Assembly (NCBI RefSeq): GCF_013284245.2
Contig: NZ_CP085876.1
Location: 5,420,001-5,484,000 of the forward strand
DNA: 64,000 nt
Origin: Brevibacillus sp. DP1.3A
GTDB lineage: Bacteria; Bacillota; Bacilli; Brevibacillales; Brevibacillaceae
Reading direction: 5' to 3'
Shown here: in pieces, positions 1-7,615 of the stretch
Numbering within the stretch: position 1 is the first letter of the stretch
Layout of the letters: each line of letters starts with the position of its first letter
Position numbers and translations under genes: made by a program
The notes under the pieces: generated by a model
Databases searched by the model: none
What the model saw: only the letters and a program-made list of their open reading frames with translations
What the model was told of the DNA's origin: nothing

Positions 1-156
1 GAGATTCGAGACAATCGCCGACTGCTGTATCATTTGATGACGACTGTCGGATTCGTCAACTATCCGAAAGAATGGTGGCATTTCGAGTATGGGACGCGCA
101 CCTGGGGACAAAAAACGCAGCAAGAGCCGATCTATGGCGGGGTTTTGTCGATGTAA
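1..156 (+). CDS. D-alanyl-D-alanine dipeptidase (VanX/DdpX type), C-terminal fragment
   Basis: Frame 1 is open from the left edge to a TAA at 154-156, giving the last 51 residues of a protein. The stretch GFVNYPKEWWHFEYG is the C-terminal zinc-site motif of M15D peptidases (VanX, DdpX), in which Glu-Trp-Trp-His supplies the catalytic base and a zinc ligand. These enzymes cut D-Ala-D-Ala, either to remove cell-wall precursor or to use it as nutrient. The N-terminal part lies outside the window, so cytoplasmic (VanX-like) and exported (nutritional) versions cannot be told apart. It converges on the aldolase gene to the right. Confidence 0.85.
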   Translation, partial: EIRDNRRLLYHLMTTVGFVNYPKEWWHFEYGTRTWGQKTQQEPIYGGVLSM

Positions 157-181
157 CCACAAATACTCAAGTATTCAGCCG

Positions 182-218
182 AAAAAGGCATGAGCCCGGT
201 CGATACCGTACTCATGCC
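182..218 (-). terminator. Hairpin terminator downstream of the aldolase-cupin gene
   Basis: Arms GGCATGAG (187-194) and CTCATGCC (211-218) pair, with an inner CGGT/ACCG stem. Read on the minus strand the stem is followed by CTTTTTCGG, so it terminates the minus-strand operon. It also separates that operon from the convergent dipeptidase gene. It resembles the hairpin at 5194-5232. Confidence 0.65.
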
Positions 219-262
219 CAGATGGCCGCCCACTCTTCAAACTCAACAAATTCCTGTACCTC

Positions 263-1681
263 TTAGGTCACTGGTATTTCAGAAGATGCTGCTGAAACCA
301 AAAGGCTTTTGTTGTATTCAGGCGACAATACAATATTTGTATAAGTTCCGCGCCCTGACACATAGTGATAGGAATGCTCGACGCCTGCTGGGATAAAAAT
401 AGCTGTTGGACTCTCAACAGTCTTCTCTTCTTCACCCAGTTGAACATGACACACCAGACCAGTGCCATCAGGTGCATCTCCCCAAAAGAGGAAGGCACTG
501 TCACAATGATGCGCATGTCTGTCTACATGTTTTTCAGAAACACCGGACAAATCGCATAATCTAAAGATCCTTTGGATCACATAGAATGAGGCTCGCTCAT
601 CAACACGCGAATCCATCATAACCCAGCGTATCCCTGGACCGTCACGATGATACCGTAGCTCTGAAGCACCTTTGGGAAACGGCTTTCCTACCTGTAAGGA
701 AACAGGCAGCTTTGGGCTTCCTAGTGGAGGACGCTTTTCTTCGAGAAGCCGTATTCTTCCAATTGTTTCGGGAGGAAATGGCTCATACGCTTTGGAATTT
801 CTCTTTACGGCTTGGACATGGTAAGCCGATGTATGCGTAAAGGCATTTTGCCCAGTGATAGGGCGTAGTTCGTCCGGTCTATACCCTGTCGTCAGACGTA
901 TCGCTTGTACAAGCTCGGGAATTCTATCCAAAGAATAACGATGATCATTTCGCAGCTTTTGCAACGCGACAGTAAGCTGGATCAAGTCAGTAATACCAGC
1001 TCTTTCACCGATTCCTAAAATTGTTGTATCAATGACAGAGGCGCCTGCATCAATAGCCGCCAGCGCATTCGCTTGAGCAAGACCGAAATCATTATGCAGA
1101 TGCACTTCAATCTCGCATCCAAATTCCTCAATGGCATGAGTTACGATTTTTTTGCATGTATCAGGCTCCCATATCCCGACAGTATCTGCCAAACTAATGC
1201 GATCTGCGCCTGCCTGTAAAGCAACATGACCTAAGCTGGATATCCTTTCCCACTCTGTCCGTGAAGCGTCTTCAATCGTGAATCTAACCTGTAAGCCAAG
1301 CTTTTTTGCTTCGATAACAGCTTGTTGGACTTTCTCATGTATATAGCTTTCCTGATGATGACTGAATTTGGTTTGGATAGACACATCATTAATGGAAGCC
1401 CATATCCCCACCCAGTCTGCTTTGGCGCGCTTTGCTGCATGTACTTCTTCAACAGTAGCTCTCGCATGCATTAATATTTGCGCTCGTCTTGCCGATTGAG
1501 CCACTTTTCGGCAGATTTCTTCATCCAGGGCAGAAATTCCAGGGTGGCCCACTTCTATGAGGTTAATATGATAACTTTCCAAGAGATGCAGTATGCGAAT
1601 CTTGTCTTCGCATGTGAAGCGAACGCCTGCTTGCTGTTCTCCTTCTCGCAGTGTTGCATCCAAAATTTGAAACGGCTTCAT
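263..1681 (-). CDS. DRE-TIM aldolase (homocitrate/isopropylmalate synthase-like) fused to a C-terminal cupin domain
   Basis: The first 300 or so residues match the HMGL-like/DRE-TIM metallolyase fold. DATLREGEQ near the N-terminus holds the catalytic Arg and metal Asp, and EVHLHND near residue 195 supplies the two metal-binding His. Family members join acetyl-CoA or a related donor to a 2-oxo acid. The C-terminal part (about 370-450) has a cupin pattern with HVDRHAHHCDSAFLFWGD and IFIPAGVEHSY, in place of the LeuA-type regulatory domain. ATG at 1681 is chosen over the upstream GTG because AAGGAT lies 9 nt before it. It is the last gene of a five-gene operon. The substrate is unknown, and a housekeeping leucine or lysine role seems unlikely given the fusion and context. 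Confidence 0.8.
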   Translation of the reverse strand: MKPFQILDATLREGEQQAGVRFTCEDKIRILHLLESYHINLIEVGHPGISALDEEICRKVAQSARRAQILMHARATVEEVHAAKRAKADWVGIWASINDVSIQTKFSHHQESYIHEKVQQAVIEAKKLGLQVRFTIEDASRTEWERISSLGHVALQAGADRISLADTVGIWEPDTCKKIVTHAIEEFGCEIEVHLHNDFGLAQANALAAIDAGASVIDTTILGIGERAGITDLIQLTVALQKLRNDHRYSLDRIPELVQAIRLTTGYRPDELRPITGQNAFTHTSAYHVQAVKRNSKAYEPFPPETIGRIRLLEEKRPPLGSPKLPVSLQVGKPFPKGASELRYHRDGPGIRWVMMDSRVDERASFYVIQRIFRLCDLSGVSEKHVDRHAHHCDSAFLFWGDAPDGTGLVCHVQLGEEEKTVESPTAIFIPAGVEHSYHYVSGRGTYTNIVLSPEYNKSLLVSAASSEIPVT

Positions 1682-1706
1682 TTCCAGCACATCCTTACGA
1701 GTTTAC

Positions 1707-2798
1707 TTACTTTTTCAGGAATTCGTCTGTTTCACGCAAGAGTTGATCACGATTTTTTTCATACAACACCCAATGTGTTGCATCTTTGATAACCACTTCT
1801 TGTTTTGCAGATGCATTGGTCAGCTTATGGAAGAGGGACTTATCTGCAAAAAAGTCCAGATCTCCTCGAATGATCAACACTGGCGTCGTAATTTTCGCTG
1901 CATCAAAAATTGGTCTGTCCGTCCAGATGTAATACAGATCTACCAAAGGTCCCATTGGACGGCGGATGGACTGTTCAGGTTGCTTGCTGCTGTTAGGATC
2001 AGAGTTTACGAAGACCTTGGATACAGCATTCATTGCCTCTCCAGAAACCAGATCACGTTTATCTAGCATCATGTGCCAATGGTGCATGGCCTTGTCAAAC
2101 TGGACAACCTGGTACGCTGGTAATTGGGGATTGATTTCACCTGGCTTCCCTTTTGCTTCAAATGGAGTTGCCATCAAAGGCAAAGAAAAACCATGCATAA
2201 CACCATAAAGCACGAGTTTTTCAATATCATCGGAATGTTCAGTCGCGTACATCCCTGCAACAACTCCACCCCAAGACCATCCTACGATACTGATTTTATC
2301 CACTTGTCGAGTTTTCTTTATGTGCTGGACGACAGCCTCCAGATCTTTTACCGCCTCACTGGCACGAACGACTGGAGCATTCTCCACAGGTGGTTTATCC
2401 ATTTCAACTGGTCGGGTAGAATGCCCAAACCCTCGGAAGTCCATCGCCCATGTGTCGTAACCTTGCTTTGCGTATTCCTCCATCCAGGAGTATCCCGGAA
2501 CATCAAATGCTTGGGCGGTAGGTACGCTAAACGGTTCAAGAAACAATACAACCTCATTGTTGGTGAACTTTTCCTTGTTTTTGGCACTCATATGCCTCAC
2601 ATATAAGGAGACGTCCTGATCGTTGCTTGGCACTTTCAGCTCTTCCGTTACGATCTCACTGGTTGATTCCACTACGGATTGAGCTTGTGTTGTACTATTT
2701 TGATTGGGGGAATCAGGATTTGAACACCCTTGAACAAGTAGCCCTAAAGATAGGACTAGCATAAGAAAATGATTTTTCATTTGATGATTGAAATTCAT
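1707..2798 (-). CDS. Alpha/beta-hydrolase lipoprotein
   Basis: A 363-residue protein with a lipoprotein signal ending in LLVQGCSNP, so it is probably anchored outside the membrane. A Ser/Thr/Gln-rich linker leads to an alpha/beta-hydrolase domain. The nucleophile elbow GWSWGG puts the catalytic Ser near 175, RGDLDFF is the likely acid region, and DATHWVLYE near 340 carries the catalytic His. Such enzymes hydrolyse esters, amides or lactones. It lies 25 nt upstream of the aldolase-cupin gene and 36 nt after the DUF441 gene in one operon, so it may act on the product of that pathway outside the cell. This role is inferred from context only. Confidence 0.8.
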   Translation of the reverse strand: MNFNHQMKNHFLMLVLSLGLLVQGCSNPDSPNQNSTTQAQSVVESTSEIVTEELKVPSNDQDVSLYVRHMSAKNKEKFTNNEVVLFLEPFSVPTAQAFDVPGYSWMEEYAKQGYDTWAMDFRGFGHSTRPVEMDKPPVENAPVVRASEAVKDLEAVVQHIKKTRQVDKISIVGWSWGGVVAGMYATEHSDDIEKLVLYGVMHGFSLPLMATPFEAKGKPGEINPQLPAYQVVQFDKAMHHWHMMLDKRDLVSGEAMNAVSKVFVNSDPNSSKQPEQSIRRPMGPLVDLYYIWTDRPIFDAAKITTPVLIIRGDLDFFADKSLFHKLTNASAKQEVVIKDATHWVLYEKNRDQLLRETDEFLKK

Positions 2799-2834
2799 AG
2801 TTTGGCACTTCTTTCAAATTAGATTTAGAGGGTG

Positions 2835-3284
2835 CTAGAAATTGAAGATTCTCGACAGCAACGCAATGCATCCTGCTGCAATGATTAAGCCTGCGGGCAA
2901 CCCATTAGTCAGTAGCACTGCCAAAAGTGTTCCAAGTGTTACGCCTATGAAAACAACCGGTTGATCTGGCAAAATACTTAAGCCCCTTCCCCCGACATAA
3001 GAGATGATAAAACCTGCTAAAATGGCTATCGTTGCTTTCCAACTGACCATTTCCTTGCCAAGGGAGATGAAATCATATTTTCCTTTGGCAATCGGAATCA
3101 ACAAGAATACCATTAGACAAAACAGACCCACATGGAAAATTGGTTTTTGGATTGCATCCATGACAGGCACTGCTTTTAGCAAAGATAATCCGAGCAGCAA
3201 GAGGGAAGCGTAGACGAGAACCAGATCCTTTGCCACTAATGACAAGAGGGCGATTACCAGTAAGATAATGGTGGTATGCAACAT
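2835..3284 (-). CDS. DUF441 family integral membrane protein
   Basis: A 149-residue very hydrophobic protein with four to five membrane segments. It matches the DUF441 family (YtwI/YeaL type) in length and in the patterns LVAKDLVLVYASLLLLGLSL and GLPAGLIIAAGCIALLSRI. The family has no established biochemical role. It sits between the second ThiF-like gene (8 nt away) and the lipoprotein hydrolase inside one operon. It could export or import the pathway's small molecule, but that is inference. AAGGACT before ATG 3284 supports the start. Confidence 0.75.
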   Translation of the reverse strand: MLHTTIILLVIALLSLVAKDLVLVYASLLLLGLSLLKAVPVMDAIQKPIFHVGLFCLMVFLLIPIAKGKYDFISLGKEMVSWKATIAILAGFIISYVGGRGLSILPDQPVVFIGVTLGTLLAVLLTNGLPAGLIIAAGCIALLSRIFNF

Positions 3285-3292
3285 AAGAGTCC

Positions 3293-4153
3293 TTATAGTA
3301 GCGTGTTATCCCAGCTTCCCTCTGCCGGGGCTTCCACCTGTACCATTTGGACGGAAGCTAAATTGACTTTGACTAGATTGGGAGCAACGGCTGGCAATAG
3401 GTCTGGTCTCTGAATGATTAGTTTGAATGCCTCAAAGCTAGCCAATACGCCGACGATATTCGCTACCGGAGCAAGCACTGCCCATGGAGCCTCTTTTTTT
3501 ACATAGGCATCTGCCCATTCAGGCAAAGCGCCTTGCGATACGGAATACTTTGCACGCTCGTCTTTGATCTGATTAATTTTTTCACGCATCTCTGGCGTGA
3601 GAGGCTGTTGATAGGAAGGGTGTCTCATGGCGACCTCATAGGGCAAGGAGTCCGGGGTCATGCACATGACTCCTCCGCGGAAAGGTGGTGTTACCGCAAT
3701 CCAGATGGAGGGAATACCCATATCGGCTGCTGTTCTATGGATGATTACCCGTGCAACCAGATTATCCGTAGCATCTACAATCACATCTGTATCACCCAGC
3801 AGATCATGTGCATTTTCTTCGGTAACAAACTCCCTTGTAACCTTTACTTCCAGCTCTGGATTGATATCGTGAAGTATTTCCTTCGCTACTTCCGCCTTGG
3901 GAGAGTTGATTTTGCTGACAAAGCTGAGCATTTGGCGATTGAGATTACTTTCCTCAAACGAGTCTTGATCGATGACATGAAGCTTCCCTACACCCATCCG
4001 GGCGAGTTGAATCAATGTAATTCCTCCCACGCCACCTGCACCTACCACGGTTACTCTAGCATTTCGCAGTTTGGCTTGCTCCTCACTCGTAATGATTCCG
4101 AAATTGCGGGTAAAACTGTTGTTATATAATTGGCTATTTTCTATCAATGTCAT
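3293..4153 (-). CDS. ThiF/MoeB/HesA family E1-like adenylyltransferase (paralogue 2)
   Basis: A 286-residue protein with the E1 nucleotide fold. It has GAGGVGG (ATP loop, about residues 37-43), DQDSFEESNLNRQ (ribose-binding Asp and catalytic Arg), the SPKAE Lys and VIVDATDN (magnesium Asp). The family adenylates a carboxylate, classically the C-terminal Gly-Gly of a ubiquitin-like protein or peptide. There are no paired CxxC zinc motifs as in ThiF/MoeB, and the only obvious Cys lies in GVMCMTP. It is clearly homologous to the neighbouring upstream gene along its whole length, including a C-terminal GxWxxTL motif, so the pair arose by duplication. AAAGGAGA precedes ATG 4153. No ubiquitin-like or precursor-peptide gene was found nearby. 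Confidence 0.85.
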   Translation of the reverse strand: MTLIENSQLYNNSFTRNFGIITSEEQAKLRNARVTVVGAGGVGGITLIQLARMGVGKLHVIDQDSFEESNLNRQMLSFVSKINSPKAEVAKEILHDINPELEVKVTREFVTEENAHDLLGDTDVIVDATDNLVARVIIHRTAADMGIPSIWIAVTPPFRGGVMCMTPDSLPYEVAMRHPSYQQPLTPEMREKINQIKDERAKYSVSQGALPEWADAYVKKEAPWAVLAPVANIVGVLASFEAFKLIIQRPDLLPAVAPNLVKVNLASVQMVQVEAPAEGSWDNTLL

Positions 4154-4183
4154 ACGATCATCTCCTTTGTTCTTTCAAAATCG

Positions 4184-5032
4184 TTATAATGTTGCATAGT
4201 TCCACGTTCCATCAGGGGGAGTTGTCACTTTTACCGGTGTGTCCGTATCTAGATTAATGAGAACTCCTTTGGGTGCACGTGCCAACGGTTCTCTGCCCGT
4301 CAAGATTTGCACGGCTTCATGAAAGCTGAAAAGCGCTATGAGATGGGCACGAACTGGTGTAATAATCCAGCCAGCCTTTCCCTCACAAAAATCCTCTGCC
4401 CATTCCTTTGGAGCTCCTTCTTTGACAGAGTGCCAGGCCCTGGCTTTTTTTATGTCAGCAATCTCTTGGCGTAACGCTTCATTGGTCAACTTCTCCCCTG
4501 CTCCTGGAATGTTCAATGCTGTTTCGTACGAGATGCCGTCTGGAAAAAAGGAAGAGACAAACCCGCGGGTTGGGGGGCTCCCTGACATGCCCACGCTTGG
4601 TATGCCCAGCTCACGCGCGGTCCGGTGGATGATGACGCGGGAGGGTATATCGTCCACTGCTTCTATCACCAGATCATGCCCTTTCATCAGTTCAAGCACA
4701 TTGTCTTCATCAACATTTGCTTGGACGCATCGAACAGATATGTATGGGTTAATGGATTGAAGAACTTCTTCAGCCGTCGCCGCTTTTGATTTACCCAATG
4801 AATGTACCGTTGCCAGCATTTGACGATTGATGTTAGAAACTTCGAATTCATCAGGATCTACTCCGGTGACCTGCCCGATCCCCATGCGGGCGCAAAGAAT
4901 CGCTTCCATTCCCCCGACCCCGCCGAGTCCAAATATGATGACCTTTCCTTTCTTTAAGCGGTTTTGTTCCTCAGTGGTATACACGCCAATATTTTTCTTG
5001 ACCATTTCCCAATAAAACGAATCCATTTCCAA
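4184..5032 (-). CDS. ThiF/MoeB/HesA family E1-like adenylyltransferase (paralogue 1)
   Basis: A 282-residue homologue of the next gene in the operon. It carries GLGGVGG, DPDEFEVSNINRQ with the catalytic Arg, GKSKAA with the conserved Lys, and VIEAVDD in the magnesium-binding position. Both proteins share RVIIHRTA, PPxRG, GAPxEWA and a Trp-containing C-terminus. The two copies could form a heterodimer or act on different substrates. AGGAGG lies 8 nt before a TTG at 5032, so TTG is taken as the start; ATG at 5026 is an alternative with longer spacing. This is the first gene of the operon, with a TATAAT box about 50 nt upstream. Confidence 0.85.
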   Translation of the reverse strand: MEMDSFYWEMVKKNIGVYTTEEQNRLKKGKVIIFGLGGVGGMEAILCARMGIGQVTGVDPDEFEVSNINRQMLATVHSLGKSKAATAEEVLQSINPYISVRCVQANVDEDNVLELMKGHDLVIEAVDDIPSRVIIHRTARELGIPSVGMSGSPPTRGFVSSFFPDGISYETALNIPGAGEKLTNEALRQEIADIKKARAWHSVKEGAPKEWAEDFCEGKAGWIITPVRAHLIALFSFHEAVQILTGREPLARAPKGVLINLDTDTPVKVTTPPDGTWNYATL

Positions 5033-5079
5033 TTCTTCTTCCTCCTCTTTCCAAATTCAATTGTCCATTTACATTTGAC

Positions 5080-5085
5080 ATTATA
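5080..5085 (-). promoter_or_regulatory. Probable -10 box of the thiF-like operon
   Basis: TATAAT on the minus strand lies 48 nt upstream of the TTG start at 5032. A run of T about 17 nt further upstream is a poor -35 element, so an activator or an extended interaction may be needed. Confidence 0.4.
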
Positions 5086-5193
5086 GAGTTCCAGTTACTA
5101 GCAAAAAAATAGCTCGTTCTGACTATTAATTGGGTTTTATTTGAAATTTTCATGAACAAAGCAGAAAAATTTTTAGCTAGAATAGACAAAATG

Positions 5194-5232
5194 AAAAGGC
5201 TTGAGTCCGGTACAATACCGAACCCAAGCCTT
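5194..5232 (-). terminator. Hairpin terminator of the TerD-like gene
   Basis: AAGGCTTG and CAAGCCTT form the base of a stem, with an inner CCGGTA/TACCG-type stem. On the minus strand the stem is followed by TTTTCATTTTG. It ends transcription of the 698-residue gene and isolates the thiF-like operon. It is related in sequence to the hairpin at 182-218. Confidence 0.7.
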
Positions 5233-5246
5233 ACACTCCCCTAACG

Positions 5247-7343
5247 TTACTGCAAGAAATCCGCCATGATGATCTCCGTATCAAACGGCGTAATCCCTTC
5301 CTCCAAGGAAAATACCGTATCTGCCTCTCCTGCTTGATCAGTCAGCGTCCCTCTCGCCTGTGCATGAAGCATAAACAACTCATGCAGAGTAGGCTTCACC
5401 AACGAGGTGAGCGCTCTTCCCATCAGTTCCACCCCTCCAGCATTGGACTCCACATTGTTGGCAAACCGTGGATCGGAATTCAGGGCGATATCCGTCCAAA
5501 TCACTTTTCTTTCCACGAGATCGAGAATGACCGGGATACAAATCCGCGTATTTGCGGCGAGGTCAATCTTGTCCTGTACCGTCTGCGGCTCGAAAATTCC
5601 CCCTGTCTGTGGCGCCGAACGAATCATCCAGCCAGCGAAGCATTCAGGCAAATCGCAATAAGGCTGATCCGTAAACGAATACAGGTTCATGACGACATAT
5701 CGACCCCCATAGTGGATGACAGAATCCATGTCGATGTCGATGAATTCGCACGCGCCTTTGGGAGCCTCCACAATATCCCCGCTATGACACGCTTGATACT
5801 TGTCGGAACGCAGATTGGTATAGGAAATATGCTCCATGTATTTCCAGTCTTCATTATATAGCACGGCAGACAAATCGATATCGACTCTGCCTGTAGGGAC
5901 ATCGTTAACGATCCCTTCCCTCCACCACAGGAAAAAGCGAATCGTTCCTCCATCCGGGATCGATAGCCGGGAGCCACGTGCAATCGTGCGTAGTGCTTTG
6001 CTGGCGGATCGCATCGAAAATGGAACGAGATGCTCCTGCAGTCGCGGGTCGATATAGACGTTACCCAGCGACGGCAATTGGGCAAAACGGTTTAACAAGG
6101 ATGTCCGGCAAATATCCGCTGCCTTCTGTCTGATGTCCTCTTGCAGCCCTGCCACTCGGTTTTCGATTGCCTGTACTTTTGCCACTTGCCCTTTCGGAAA
6201 AAAGGTTCGCCATTCCCCGTAGCTATCCCGTTTGTTGAAGTGATTCATGACTTGCAAAAGAACTGGAGTCGATACACCATCCGCAATTTTCTCGAAGGCA
6301 GAAAGAACTGAACTCCCCTGCTCCGTCAAACGCAACAAATGATCCAGACGACGGGCAAATTCCCCTGGACGCTGTTCGAGCAGCTTGATCGCCGTATTCA
6401 CATCCGCACGGACCAGCGCCTGCTCTACTTGGCTATTGAACGTCTCGATCTTGTGATTATTGCGCAAAATATCGAATGCTTCTGCCGCTTTCGGATAGCG
6501 ATCCTTATATTCAAACGGATGCAAGATTTCCCCGAGACGAATCCATCTGTTTTTGTAACGATTCATATCTTCTACGATATTCGAGCTGGCTTCCAGCAGG
6601 TGGAGAAGCAATCTCCTCTCACCGCGTTTGAACTTGCGAAATTTTGCAGGCTCTGCCAAGCTCACATCCCCATCAGACAGTGCCACGGCCAGACGTAATA
6701 CATCAGTCGCGGTCTTGCAATAGTGGGCAAAAAAAGTAGTAGGAAGCTTGTCATACTTGAGCAGCAGGCTAGCAGCGATCGCCACGTTTTCTTTTTGAGG
6801 AATCTCTGCTGGCAGAGCTTCTGCGATGCCTTCATAGGCCTGAATCAAGCCCTCCAAGTCTTCCTTGTCAGTAGCAGAAAGCGAGCTATTGGAGCGCAGC
6901 AAGTTCATTCCTATCTGTAATAGCTCTTCGTCTGTGCCCAGATGAATCAACTTCAGGCGAGATTCTCGCAGCAAAGGCAAACGTTTTTTCACTTCGTGCA
7001 CAGGAAGGTCCAACGTCAAATAGTGAATGATCGTATTTACAAACAGCTCACCCTCGCTAGCCTCCATGACTTGCTTAGGAAAATTCGGATACATCGGCTT
7101 GTACTGGCGGGATGCTCCGATCTTTATCTTGAGCACAGCTACCACGTCCGAATAGAGCGCGAAAAACTCTCCTTCCGACAGCGTCCGGATTCTTTCTAGT
7201 AAATCCAGTGAAAAGGTATAGCCCAAGCTCTCTATATTGCGCAAAGCCGCAGCTAAATAAGAGGTAGGCAGTTCATGCTGCCCCTGATGTACGACGATTT
7301 TATTTTTCCGGCGAAGGTAGATTTGATTTTTCATTGGCATCAC
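5247..7343 (-). CDS. Large cytoplasmic protein with C-terminal TerD-like domain (MXAN_6230/SCO0854-like)
   Basis: A 698-residue soluble protein with no signal or membrane segment. The C-terminal third (about 460-690) carries the TerD-superfamily pattern: RLSIPDGGTIRFFLWW, RVDIDLSAVLYNEDW, HSGDIVEAPKGACEFIDID, YVVMNLYSFTDQP and RICIPVILDL. TerD-type domains bind calcium and belong to stress and tellurite-resistance networks. The helical N-terminal two thirds resemble the MXAN_6230/SCO0854 family from memory; no RING-type Cys cluster was seen. No other ter genes lie next to it. Start codons GTG 7343, ATG 7340 and ATG 7334 are all possible, and none has a good ribosome site because a dispersed palindrome abuts the start. 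Confidence 0.65.
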   Translation of the reverse strand: MMPMKNQIYLRRKNKIVVHQGQHELPTSYLAAALRNIESLGYTFSLDLLERIRTLSEGEFFALYSDVVAVLKIKIGASRQYKPMYPNFPKQVMEASEGELFVNTIIHYLTLDLPVHEVKKRLPLLRESRLKLIHLGTDEELLQIGMNLLRSNSSLSATDKEDLEGLIQAYEGIAEALPAEIPQKENVAIAASLLLKYDKLPTTFFAHYCKTATDVLRLAVALSDGDVSLAEPAKFRKFKRGERRLLLHLLEASSNIVEDMNRYKNRWIRLGEILHPFEYKDRYPKAAEAFDILRNNHKIETFNSQVEQALVRADVNTAIKLLEQRPGEFARRLDHLLRLTEQGSSVLSAFEKIADGVSTPVLLQVMNHFNKRDSYGEWRTFFPKGQVAKVQAIENRVAGLQEDIRQKAADICRTSLLNRFAQLPSLGNVYIDPRLQEHLVPFSMRSASKALRTIARGSRLSIPDGGTIRFFLWWREGIVNDVPTGRVDIDLSAVLYNEDWKYMEHISYTNLRSDKYQACHSGDIVEAPKGACEFIDIDMDSVIHYGGRYVVMNLYSFTDQPYCDLPECFAGWMIRSAPQTGGIFEPQTVQDKIDLAANTRICIPVILDLVERKVIWTDIALNSDPRFANNVESNAGGVELMGRALTSLVKPTLHELFMLHAQARGTLTDQAGEADTVFSLEEGITPFDTEIIMADFLQ

Positions 7344-7344
7344 G

Positions 7345-7426
7345 AAAAAAATCAGGAAAGTAGTACCCCTATTGGTGAACCAAACCTTTAGCTCAGAAGG
7401 AAGGTGTACAATAGCCTGATTTTTTA
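7345..7426. repeat. Dispersed imperfect palindrome, copy 1
   Basis: The element opens with AAAAAAATCAGGAAAG and closes with ATAGCCTGATTTTTT, so the ends are inverted. Inside, AGTACCCCT faces AGGAAGGTGTAC. Both arms recur at 9179-9250 with a different loop. It sits between divergent genes and touches the start region of the TerD-like gene, so here it cannot simply be a terminator. Confidence 0.6.
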
Positions 7427-7561
7427 TTCCTTTTTGTAATTTTTAACCATCTTACTTCAATTTTTCCTGATGGTAAAGCTCTCCCGCAGGAACGACACAT
7501 AAATCCGTCCCCGGACCTAATTCGATTTCATTCCGTTGCCCGTTATTTCATATTCTTCACC

Positions 7562-7603
7562 CCTGTAAAGTGAGTAGCAGAGTACCAAAACTTTACAGGA
7601 GGG
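7562..7603 (+). promoter_or_regulatory. Leader hairpin overlapping a ribosome binding site
   Basis: CCTGTAAAGT (7562-7571) and ACTTTACAGG (7590-7599) are a perfect 10-bp inverted repeat with an 18-nt loop. The right arm contains the start of the AGGAGGG ribosome site (7597-7603) of the membrane protein gene. Folding would therefore mask translation initiation. Confidence 0.5.
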
Positions 7604-7615
7604 AGAATTCGATTC

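Noticed and set aside
4971-5189. 72-codon frame overlapping the start of the thiF-like operon, considered as a precursor peptide
   Set aside because: It overlaps the ThiF gene and its promoter region, has no ribosome site and no leader-core pattern; it looks like a chance frame.
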